The notes under the pieces are model-generated. The model had not been told where the DNA came from. It made no database searches and saw nothing but the letters and a program-made list of their open reading frames with translations. From JBAZBO01 sp041671425 (GTDB lineage: Bacteria; Patescibacteriota; WWE3; UBA101185; UBA10185): 20,683 nt of DNA. Of this stretch, positions 7,480-13,296 are shown one piece after another. The stretch covers positions 1 through 20,683 of the forward strand of contig JBAZBO010000007.1 in NCBI GenBank assembly GCA_041671425.1, written 5' to 3'. Position numbers and translations under genes: made by a program. Within the stretch, counting starts at the first letter, position 1; each line of letters begins with the position of its first letter.

Positions 7480-8461
7480 ACAAGTCGTTATTTCAATAAA
7501 AATCATGCTAGTAGCAGCGTTTTTGGTGCTGTGTGGTTATATCATCTACAAGCTGGCCCCTGTATTTGGTTTGATGTTCATATCCCTTTTCTTGGTTGTG
7601 GCTGTGGAACCTATGGTGAAATCTTTCTCTGGTATTACTCTTATGAATAAACCCTTGTCGCGGGGCTTCTCGGTTGTTGTTTCGTACCTTATCTTGGTTC
7701 TAGTCCTCGGGTTGATAGTGACGCTTGGTCTCCCTCCAGTTATTGTACAAATCCAAAATTTACTGTCAGGTCTTTCCAAGCTCCCGGAGACAATAAACTT
7801 GGGGTCGAATATAAAGATCACCTTGGCGGATCTTGTGCCTTCGTTTTCCAAGATCTCAGGAAGCCTTTTGACCACAACCTATTCTATAGTCGCTAACGTT
7901 GCCTCTATCTTTAGCGTACTTGTTTTGTCTGCCTATATATCTTTGGATTGGGTTAATCTCAAAATGCGTTTTGCCAATCTATTTCCTGAAAATACTTCAG
8001 AGGATGTTTCATTCATTATGAACAAGATTGAGGACAATATTGGCAATTGGGTCAAGGGTCAGTTGGTTTTGATGCTGGCCATAGGAAGTATGAGTTTCGT
8101 GGCGCTGAAGAGCCTTGGAATATCTTCTGCTTTGGCCTTGGCACTGATAGCGGGCCTTCTGGAGATCATCCCAATGCTTGGACCCACTATCTCGGCTATT
8201 CTGGCAACGGTAGTTGGTTTTTCTGAAGATCCTCTAAAGGGTGTGATTGTATTGGCACTTTTCATATTGATTCAACAGATAGAGAATAATTTCCTTGTCC
8301 CCAGGGTTATGCAGAAGGTCTCGGGTTTTAGCCCAGTAGTAATAATATTCGCCCTTTTGATTGGCAGTAGGTTCTTTGGAGTAATGGGCGCGGTCTTGGC
8401 AGTCCCTTCGGTTATGATGGTCTCTATCGTTGTGAAGAGGCTATTGAGATATCCCTCTTAA
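7469..8461 (+). CDS. AI-2E family transporter (PerM/UPF0118)
   Basis: 330 residues, usual length for the family. Several membrane helices are visible, starting with IMLVAAFLVLCGYIIYKL and then LMFISLFLVVAVEP. The family core is clear: NWVKGQLVLMLAIGSMSFVA, then LALALIAGLLEIIPMLGPTI, then QQIENNFLVPRVMQKVSGFS and a final FFGVMGAVLAVPSVMMVS. Members are eight-helix exporters or sodium/proton antiporters; the autoinducer-2 role holds only for some. ATG 7469 is chosen because AGGTGG lies 6 nt before it, although the frame is open further upstream. It overlaps miaA by 11 bp, so it is the third gene of that operon. Confidence 0.88.
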   Translation: MLDKQVVISIKIMLVAAFLVLCGYIIYKLAPVFGLMFISLFLVVAVEPMVKSFSGITLMNKPLSRGFSVVVSYLILVLVLGLIVTLGLPPVIVQIQNLLSGLSKLPETINLGSNIKITLADLVPSFSKISGSLLTTTYSIVANVASIFSVLVLSAYISLDWVNLKMRFANLFPENTSEDVSFIMNKIEDNIGNWVKGQLVLMLAIGSMSFVALKSLGISSALALALIAGLLEIIPMLGPTISAILATVVGFSEDPLKGVIVLALFILIQQIENNFLVPRVMQKVSGFSPVVIIFALLIGSRFFGVMGAVLAVPSVMMVSIVVKRLLRYPS

Positions 8462-8466
8462 TTTAG

Positions 8467-8796
8467 TGCAGGAAGTCTATAAGCCAAATTCTGTTTTAGG
8501 TGATCATCTATCTATGCTCCAACTTTGTGCCTCGCCGAGCAGGCTGATAACGGCACTTTCGTGGATTGCTGCTAGTAGGATTGCCCGTTTCACTCTTCTT
8601 CCGTGCCCGAAGGTTTAGGAAAAAGCTCGTCTCTGTTGCTCTCAAAAGGTGTTGACTCACCCTCTGTGTCCTTTTCGTTTCCGGAAAGGACCACCAGCAC
8701 TTACGTGTCGGGGGTTACCCCCCGTCCTATTGCCCTACGCAGTTTGGACTTTCCTCCCTCCACCAAAGGCGGAGAGCGATCACCAGACTTCCTGCA
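8467..8796 (-). ncRNA. rnpB: RNase P RNA (bacterial type A-like)
   Basis: Read on the minus strand. P1 is a perfect 12-bp helix (TGCAGGAAGTCT at the 5' end, AGACTTCCTGCA at the 3' end). GGTGATC near the 5' end pairs with GATCACC near the 3' end as P2. CTCCGCC/GGTGGAG forms a short P3. The universal P4 strand GAGGAAAGTCC follows, then GTGAAACGGGCAA in the core, and the 3' signature ACAGAATTTGGCTTATAG before P1. The total of about 330 nt is compact. In my hand folding I did not find a clear GGU in the L15 region that normally pairs with the tRNA CCA, but I am unsure of the L15 boundaries. It has its own promoter at 8803-8811. It removes tRNA 5' leaders. Confidence 0.95.
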
Positions 8797-8802
8797 GCCG
8801 TT

Positions 8803-8811
8803 ATTCTAACA
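8803..8811 (-). promoter_or_regulatory. Extended -10 promoter of rnpB
   Basis: On the minus strand TGT then TAGAAT (hexamer at 8803-8808), followed by 6 nt (AACGGC) and then the first base of P1. Transcription should start at the mature 5' end. Confidence 0.7.
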
Positions 8812-8822
8812 CCTGGAGCTTG

Positions 8823-8831
8823 TGATATCAT
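8823..8831 (+). promoter_or_regulatory. Extended -10, leaderless promoter for mltG
   Basis: TGA then TATCAT (hexamer at 8826-8831), ending 6 nt before ATG 8838. It is divergent from the rnpB promoter; the two -10 hexamers are 17 bp apart, so polymerases could not occupy both at once. Confidence 0.65.
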
Positions 8832-8837
8832 ATCAAT

Positions 8838-9914
8838 ATGCCTGAAGAGCTCGATCCTCAGAAATATCATGTGCTAAGCCCAAAAAAGAAAAGAGCTGTT
8901 TTCGTTCTTTTGGCTGCTATGGTATTCCTTGTACTTCCACCGCTTCTTTACATATACTACGATTTTGCTATCAACAGACCCTCACAGACAGAAGATGAAG
9001 TAACGATACAGATCAATAAAGGGGAGAGCGTATATGATATAGCAGGCATACTTTACGACCATGACGTTCTAAATTCAAAATATCTTTTTACACTGTATGT
9101 CCTGGCCACAAACAAGGACAAAAATATCCAGGCTGGAGTCTATATGGTTCCGCCAGGCATGTCTATTGTTGAGCTTGCTGATCTTTTGCAATATGGTACC
9201 AACGATCAGAAGGTGACTTTGCTAGAGGGTTGGAGAGTAGAGGAATATGCTAGGTTGCTATCAAAGACTTTTGGTGATGTGGATTACGAGGCTTTTGTGT
9301 CTTATGCCAAACCTTCAGAAGGCTTTTTGTTTCCCGATACATATGAGTTTAGATATGACTCCAAGGAGAAGGATATTGTAGAGGCTATGAAGTCCAACTT
9401 TGAAGCAAAAACGGCGGGTTTATTTGGCGCTGAAGTTTTGGATTCCCTTGGCCTCACGCAGAAGGAGGTTGTTATCCTTGCCTCTATAGTGGAAAGGGAA
9501 GTAAGGGATAAGTCTGATAAAGCCGTCGTAGCAGGTATTCTCACAAAGCGCTATAAGCAGGGCATGACTTTGGGCGCTGATGCTACCACTCAATACATGG
9601 CTGCTCTTCTTCGAGTTGGGTGCGAAATGGCCTCTGATGGTATTTGTCCTTCTGATAATCTGGAGGAGGGAGTGGATTGGTGGCCAAATGATCTTACCCA
9701 GGAGGAGATCGCTTACGATAATCCTTTCAATACGAGGAAGGTAGTAGGTCTGCCCCCTGAACCCATCTGCAATCCTGGTTTGGAGTCTATCGGAGCTGTT
9801 GTGAAAAGCGTGCCTACCCAATACAATTACTACCTTACAGACAAGGATGGTATAACCCACTATGCTGTTACCTTGGAAGAACACAATAGCAATATATACA
9901 CCTATCTTAGGTAG
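8838..9914 (+). CDS. mltG: Endolytic murein transglycosylase MltG
   Basis: 358 residues. MltG (YceG-like) cleaves nascent glycan strands in the membrane and sets chain length. After a basic N-terminus there is one membrane segment, AVFVLLAAMVFLVLPPLLYI (about residues 20-39). A LysM-like region follows (QINKGESVYDIAGILYDHDV). The catalytic domain has LLEGWRVEEYARLL, SEGFLFPDTYEF, and ILASIVEREV with the catalytic glutamate at residue 219, close to E. coli Glu218. It ends with TRKVVGLPPEPICNPGLESI and NYYLTDKDGITHYAVTLEEH, the usual C-terminal signature. An insertion with two cysteines (RVGCEMASDGICPSDNLEEG) follows the LGADATTQY element and may form a disulfide outside the membrane. Leaderless promoter 6 nt upstream. 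The 3' end overlaps the convergent DUF151 gene by 8 bp. Confidence 0.93.
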   Translation: MPEELDPQKYHVLSPKKKRAVFVLLAAMVFLVLPPLLYIYYDFAINRPSQTEDEVTIQINKGESVYDIAGILYDHDVLNSKYLFTLYVLATNKDKNIQAGVYMVPPGMSIVELADLLQYGTNDQKVTLLEGWRVEEYARLLSKTFGDVDYEAFVSYAKPSEGFLFPDTYEFRYDSKEKDIVEAMKSNFEAKTAGLFGAEVLDSLGLTQKEVVILASIVEREVRDKSDKAVVAGILTKRYKQGMTLGADATTQYMAALLRVGCEMASDGICPSDNLEEGVDWWPNDLTQEEIAYDNPFNTRKVVGLPPEPICNPGLESIGAVVKSVPTQYNYYLTDKDGITHYAVTLEEHNSNIYTYLR

Positions 9915-10326
9915 GGCTGTTCTCTATCAAAGCCTTTTCCACCATTTCTTTGGAGACGAAAAAGCCCCTTTCTAGAAGTATTCTTTCCTCTATTAATATC
10001 TTTATATCATTGCTCACAGCTAGTACTAGGCAGTCTTCAAAGCTTGAATTTATATCCAGAGTTTCTCTGTCACGCTTTATCCTTATATAGGCTAGGAAAG
10101 TATTTGAGGTGTATTGGTATAGGCTGATGCTGCTTATCTTGGTTCCAAACGCATTCAGAGTTCTTATGAATGTGTTATGCATGCGGGGTACAGTGAAGTT
10201 TTGGGAACTGATGATGTTGCTTATACAATTTGCCGTTACGGTAATTGGGAGGAGATAGTTGATCCCCTTGCAAAAGAAATAGGCTGTATCACCCACTATG
10301 GTGAGAAAACTTATCTTTCTCGTCAC
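9907..10326 (-). CDS. DUF151 / bifunctional nuclease (BFN) domain protein
   Basis: 139 residues from a GTG start. The whole protein follows the DUF151 pattern: an N-terminal strand pair ending YLLPITVTANCISNIISS (the LPIWIGPxEAxAI region), VPRMHNTFIRTLNAFGTKIS (the helix with HDLL), FLAYIRIKRDRETLDINSSF (the strand followed by the usual DxRPSDA), CLVLAVSNDIKILIEERILL (ALALRxxxPIxVxEEVL). Many consensus residues differ (NSSFEDC in place of xRPSDA), so it is a divergent member and catalysis is uncertain. DUF151 proteins are reported as nucleases in plants and Thermotoga and are fused to UVR domains elsewhere. GTG 10326 is chosen because a TAGTAT box ends 6 nt upstream; an overlapping ATG in another frame meets a stop at once. 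Confidence 0.7.
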   Translation of the reverse strand: MTRKISFLTIVGDTAYFFCKGINYLLPITVTANCISNIISSQNFTVPRMHNTFIRTLNAFGTKISSISLYQYTSNTFLAYIRIKRDRETLDINSSFEDCLVLAVSNDIKILIEERILLERGFFVSKEMVEKALIENSPT

Positions 10327-10332
10327 ATGTAA

Positions 10333-10338
10333 ATACTA
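10333..10338 (-). promoter_or_regulatory. -10 box, leaderless promoter for the DUF151 gene
   Basis: TAGTAT on the minus strand, ending 6 nt (TTACAT) before GTG 10326. There is no TGn extension. Confidence 0.5.
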
Positions 10339-10366
10339 TTTGGAAAATATTAAAAAATCATTAAAG

Positions 10367-10591
10367 TTATTTAGATTTGGCAAGTTTATCTATCTCTTTC
10401 ATCAGAGCAATTATCCTAGCTGTGAGGTTGAATTCTTTCTGCTCCCAATAATCATAGGATGCGTTCTCCCTCAGATCTTTGTTATCTTCTGCAGCGAGGC
10501 CCTTTTCCATGGTAACTCTGGTCCTTTCCTCTCTAAGCTTCACAAGCCCATCTCTTAATGTTTTTAGTTTTTCCTGCTTACTAGTGACCAT
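10367..10591 (-). CDS. Stand-alone GreA/GreB-type N-terminal coiled coil
   Basis: 74 residues. The protein matches only the N-terminal coiled-coil domain of GreA: helix 1 (KLKTLRDGLVKLREERTRVT), a tip AAEDNKDLRENASYDYWEQK corresponding to GreA's EGDLxENAEYDAAKEEQ, and helix 2 (FNLTARIIALMKEIDKLAKS). The acidic tip residues needed in GreA to hold the catalytic magnesium in RNA polymerase are kept (Asp39 and Glu42, followed by Asn43). The C-terminal FKBP-like domain that binds the polymerase rim is absent; a stop follows AKSK. There is a good leaderless promoter and a 40-nt gap to the DUF151 gene on the same strand. It could reach the secondary channel as a minimal transcript-cleavage factor or act as a competitor. 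This is inference. Confidence 0.75.
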   Translation of the reverse strand: MVTSKQEKLKTLRDGLVKLREERTRVTMEKGLAAEDNKDLRENASYDYWEQKEFNLTARIIALMKEIDKLAKSK

Positions 10592-10598
10592 GTTGGTA

Positions 10599-10607
10599 TT
10601 TATACCA
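10599..10607 (-). promoter_or_regulatory. Extended -10, leaderless promoter for the GreA-type coiled-coil gene
   Basis: On the minus strand TGG then TATAAA (hexamer at 10599-10604), ending 7 nt before ATG 10591. TTGCTG lies 18 nt upstream as a fair -35. The region overlaps the divergent plus-strand promoter at 10615-10643. Confidence 0.65.
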
Positions 10608-10614
10608 AAAGATG

Positions 10615-10643
10615 TTGACTTGCAGCAAGCCCCGTATTACAAT
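10615..10643 (+). promoter_or_regulatory. Strong consensus promoter of a very short transcript
   Basis: TTGACT at 10615-10620, a 17-nt spacer, TACAAT at 10638-10643. It is the best -35/-10 pair in the window. Expected start near 10649-10650. Confidence 0.75.
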
Positions 10644-10648
10644 CTAAA

Positions 10649-10696
10649 ATGTAAGGGTCGAGATGCAAAGACCCCAGGGAGACCTGGGGATTTTTT
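10649..10696 (+). ncRNA. Candidate tiny RNA (about 47 nt) or attenuated leader
   Basis: The stretch lies between a consensus promoter and an intrinsic terminator, with no protein-sized frame. It begins ATGTAA at 10649-10654, a start codon followed directly by a stop, 5 nt after the -10 hexamer. GGGTC (10655-10659) can pair with GACCC (10670-10674), a hairpin that shares bases 10672-10674 with the terminator stem, so the two folds exclude each other. Possible readings are a regulatory RNA, an attenuator with no gene left behind it, or a promoter decoy. I know of no RNA family that matches. Confidence 0.45.
10672..10696 (+). terminator. Intrinsic terminator
   Basis: CCCCAGG (10672-10678), loop GAGA, CCTGGGG (10683-10689), then A and six T. 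It is a 7-bp GC-rich stem capped by a GNRA-type loop. On the minus strand the hairpin is followed only by TCTTTG, so it would work poorly for the convergent uxs gene, which ends 9 nt away. Confidence 0.88.
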
Positions 10697-10704
10697 ATGG
10701 GTTT

Positions 10705-11643
10705 CTAGGACCTGTTCCTAAAGTATTCGATAGTTGCTTTCAGGCCTTCCTCTGCTTTTACTGTTGGTTTCCACCCAAGCTCTTTCTTTGCCAATGTGAT
10801 ATCCGGCTTTCTTTTGAGAGGATCATCTTCAGGCAGTGGTTTATAGATAATCTCCGATTTTGATCCTGTAACCCTTATTATCTTTTCGGCTAATTCTTTT
10901 ATGGTGTATTCCTCAGGATTACCTACGTTAACGGGACCAATGAACCCCTCCTTGTTCATCATCTTGTACATGCCGTCTATCAGGTCACTTACGTAGCAGA
11001 AGGATCTGGTTTGAGAGCCATCTCCATAGATGGTAATAGGCTCATTTCCCAGCGCTTGGATTATGAAGTTGGACACGACTCTACCATCATTTTTGGCCAT
11101 TCTTGGACCGTAGGTATTAAAAATCCTTATCACTCTTATTTCTATGTTGTGCTGCCTGTGATAGTCAAAGAACAAAGTTTCTGCCACCCTTTTACCCTCA
11201 TCATAACAAGCTCTTGGTCCTATGGTATTGACATTTCCCCTGTAATCTTCCCTTTGAGGGTGTACCAGGGGGTCACCATATATCTCTGACGTGGATGCTT
11301 GCAAAACCCTCGCTTTGTGTCTCTTTGCCAGACCAAGAATGTTGATCACGCCCATCGTGTTTGCCTTTACAGTTTTTACTGGGTCTATTTGGTAATGGAT
11401 TGGTGAAGCTGGGCACGCCAGATTGTAGATTTGATCTATCATTATGTCGTCCAGGAATAATGGCTCCACAATATCGTGATTTACGAATTTGAAATTTGGG
11501 TGGCCCACTAAGTGATGGATATTACTTTTGTCCCCCGTGAACAAATTATCTATACATACAACTTTTTCTCCTTTTTCAATAAGAAGGTCACACAGATGGC
11601 TTCCCAAGAACCCCGCTCCCCCGGTTACAACTATAGTTTTCAT
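10705..11643 (-). CDS. uxs: UDP-glucuronic acid decarboxylase (UDP-xylose synthase)
   Basis: 312 residues, extended short-chain dehydrogenase fold. The NAD-binding GGAGFLGSHLCDLL is at the N-terminus, followed by VVCIDNLFTGDKSNI. ACPASPIHYQIDPVKTVKAN and ASTSEIYGDPLVHPQ are the UXS signatures; the catalytic pair is the Tyr and Lys of CYDEGKRVAE. RIFNTYGPRM and DGSQTRSFCYVSDLIDGM complete the substrate pocket. It converts UDP-glucuronate to UDP-xylose, a donor for surface polysaccharides, which fits two membrane glycosyltransferases nearby. It starts at ATG 11643 with an extended -10 ending 6 nt upstream. RmlB-type dehydratase is less likely because the PASP motif and the chain length fit UXS. 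Confidence 0.9.
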   Translation of the reverse strand: MKTIVVTGGAGFLGSHLCDLLIEKGEKVVCIDNLFTGDKSNIHHLVGHPNFKFVNHDIVEPLFLDDIMIDQIYNLACPASPIHYQIDPVKTVKANTMGVINILGLAKRHKARVLQASTSEIYGDPLVHPQREDYRGNVNTIGPRACYDEGKRVAETLFFDYHRQHNIEIRVIRIFNTYGPRMAKNDGRVVSNFIIQALGNEPITIYGDGSQTRSFCYVSDLIDGMYKMMNKEGFIGPVNVGNPEEYTIKELAEKIIRVTGSKSEIIYKPLPEDDPLKRKPDITLAKKELGWKPTVKAEEGLKATIEYFRNRS

Positions 11644-11649
11644 AAGCCT

Positions 11650-11658
11650 AGTTTAGCA
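11650..11658 (-). promoter_or_regulatory. Extended -10, leaderless promoter for uxs
   Basis: On the minus strand TGC then TAAACT (hexamer at 11650-11655), ending 6 nt before ATG 11643. Confidence 0.6.
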
Positions 11659-11689
11659 GAATTTCATTGGTTGTGTGGCGTTTTCTATG

Positions 11690-11695
11690 TAAAAT
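11690..11695 (+). promoter_or_regulatory. Possible -10 for the membrane glycosyltransferase gene
   Basis: TAAAAT ending 8 nt before ATG 11704, with no TGn. Weaker than the other examples; its spacing is the main argument for the 11704 start. Confidence 0.4.
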
Positions 11696-11703
11696 GGTTG
11701 TAT

Positions 11704-13296
11704 ATGCTCTTCGGTGATTTCCCGGTAAATGACGATTGGATATTTGTTAGGCAAGTCAAAGCGTTTCTTCAGGGTAACTTCAGACTACACGCCATGCTGG
11801 ATCCCTCCTTTGTGGCCCAGGGGTTGTTGGGTACACTTTGGGCTAAGGTTTTTGGAGCCAGTTTTATTTCACTACAAATACTCACCCTTCTTGTGACTTT
11901 CATCTTTGTCTACGGTATATATAAGGTTCTCAGGTTGCTGGGGGCTCGAAAAAGCGTGGCCGTCCTTACCTTAATAACAGTTTTCTTTAACCCTCTTATA
12001 TACACATCGGCTTTCTCCTTTATGACAGAAAACTATTTTCTCATGTTCTTCATATGGACTCTTTACTTCTACTTGAAGTTTTTCTACACCAGCAGATATT
12101 ACTATGTCTTATTAGGTTCTTTCTTTTGTGCATTGTCACTTCTGACGCGTCATATTGGATTGGTTACTTTCATAGGATTTGCTATGGCGGTTGTTTTAGG
12201 GAAGAAGGTTTCGTATTCCAAAGCCAGGACCATTTTGGTTGCTGTGGCGCCTGTGGTTGTTGGAGTGTGTGTATATATGTTCTGGCCAAAATATGGAGCT
12301 CACAATCTTTCAACTTTGTTTATTGATCCAGAGCTTATCTTGTACAGAGTAAAAATTGTCCTTCTATCGTTACATTATTTTCCGTGCTTTATCATGCCTC
12401 TGATTATTGGAGTAGCGGTTGATTATAGCCGCAAGACCAGGGTTGTTTTGATTGCGGCTAGTTTGATACTGGCAGTTTTTTTATTTAGAATGGACATCTT
12501 CCCGGCAGGTAACATCCTTTATATCGAGTCCCTACATACAAAATCTGATTTTAGGTCAAACTTTAGTTTCTTTGATAATGTTCTGTTCAAATCAATATTA
12601 TCTATATTGATATCCTTTACGTGTATAAAGTTCCTGCACCTTGTGGCGGGCACCCTTAATCGTAAGAAACCAAACGTAGTTCATATCTTTTTAGTTCTTG
12701 TGTTTATAGGTATGTTCGGTACAGTCTTTATTGGAACTGATTTCTACGACAGGTACCTCTTACCTGCCTTCATTCCCTTTTTGGCCTTGTTTGTTTTGGT
12801 TTTCATTAAAAAATTATCAGTAAGCAAAAAGTCTGTGCTTTGCCTAATCCTGGTAGCTTTCATCTCCATAGCCTTGCAGCATGAGTTTATGTCAACCATG
12901 GGGCTTAAATGGAAGCAGGCTTATGCATTACAAAAAGATACAGGGTATCTTACACAGATAATTGTAAATGATACCTATGTTAATCACGTCGTTTCCGAGA
13001 ATGAGAACGATTACTCTGGTTTGATAGAGATGCGCGCAAGTTTTGATCCAAAATGTTATGTTCAAGACTACACTTTGGATTCAGGTGCTGGGTGGCAAAT
13101 AGTTAGTGAGGGAGTCGACAACTTTATCCAAAGGCACATCAAAAACCCCAGGATCTATGGTGGGAGGAAGAAGAACTCTATGCCAAAAGCAAAAAATAAC
13201 CTTGATATTTTGTTATATAACGAGCGATATTTTTCACTGTTATATGACCTTGTCGGAAAAGAGGCTTATGTGGGTAGCTGGTGTATAAAAGACTAG
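11704..13296 (+). CDS. GT39/ArnT-like multi-spanning glycosyltransferase
   Basis: 530 residues from ATG 11704. The N-terminus has FPVNDDWIFVRQVKAFLQGN, the acidic first outer loop of the dolichyl-phosphate-mannose/ArnT-type superfamily, followed by many hydrophobic helices (ILTLLVTFIFVYGIYKVLRL, VLGSFFCALSLLTRHIGLVT, IFLVLVFIGMFGTVFIGTDF and others) and a soluble tail of about 120 residues. These enzymes move sugars from lipid carriers outside the membrane. The start is uncertain: family members have a membrane helix before the DD loop, and with ATG 11704 it is missing. An in-frame TTG at 11671 would add LCGVFYVKWLY, a short helix, and the frame is open back to 11512 but there it overlaps uxs. 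The stop codon shares CTAG with the stop of the convergent 5'-nucleotidase gene. Confidence 0.7.
   Translation: MLFGDFPVNDDWIFVRQVKAFLQGNFRLHAMLDPSFVAQGLLGTLWAKVFGASFISLQILTLLVTFIFVYGIYKVLRLLGARKSVAVLTLITVFFNPLIYTSAFSFMTENYFLMFFIWTLYFYLKFFYTSRYYYVLLGSFFCALSLLTRHIGLVTFIGFAMAVVLGKKVSYSKARTILVAVAPVVVGVCVYMFWPKYGAHNLSTLFIDPELILYRVKIVLLSLHYFPCFIMPLIIGVAVDYSRKTRVVLIAASLILAVFLFRMDIFPAGNILYIESLHTKSDFRSNFSFFDNVLFKSILSILISFTCIKFLHLVAGTLNRKKPNVVHIFLVLVFIGMFGTVFIGTDFYDRYLLPAFIPFLALFVLVFIKKLSVSKKSVLCLILVAFISIALQHEFMSTMGLKWKQAYALQKDTGYLTQIIVNDTYVNHVVSENENDYSGLIEMRASFDPKCYVQDYTLDSGAGWQIVSEGVDNFIQRHIKNPRIYGGRKKNSMPKAKNNLDILLYNERYFSLLYDLVGKEAYVGSWCIKD

Noticed and set aside
8603..8809. 68-residue plus-strand frame starting in the gap after the permease gene
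   Set aside because: It lies inside the RNase P RNA gene on the opposite strand; the proline/serine-rich translation is an artefact of the RNA sequence.
9600..9720. Cysteine-containing insertion in MltG considered as a frameshift
   Set aside because: The frame continues cleanly into the conserved C-terminal motifs on both sides, so it is an insertion and not an error.
10663..10863. 66-residue plus-strand frame across the terminator
   Set aside because: It runs through the intrinsic terminator and antisense into uxs, with no Shine-Dalgarno; the composition (many Phe, Cys, Trp) is that of a shadow frame.
13293..13296. CTAG shared by two convergent stop codons
   Set aside because: The palindromic overlap is expected when tightly packed genes converge and needs no further explanation.
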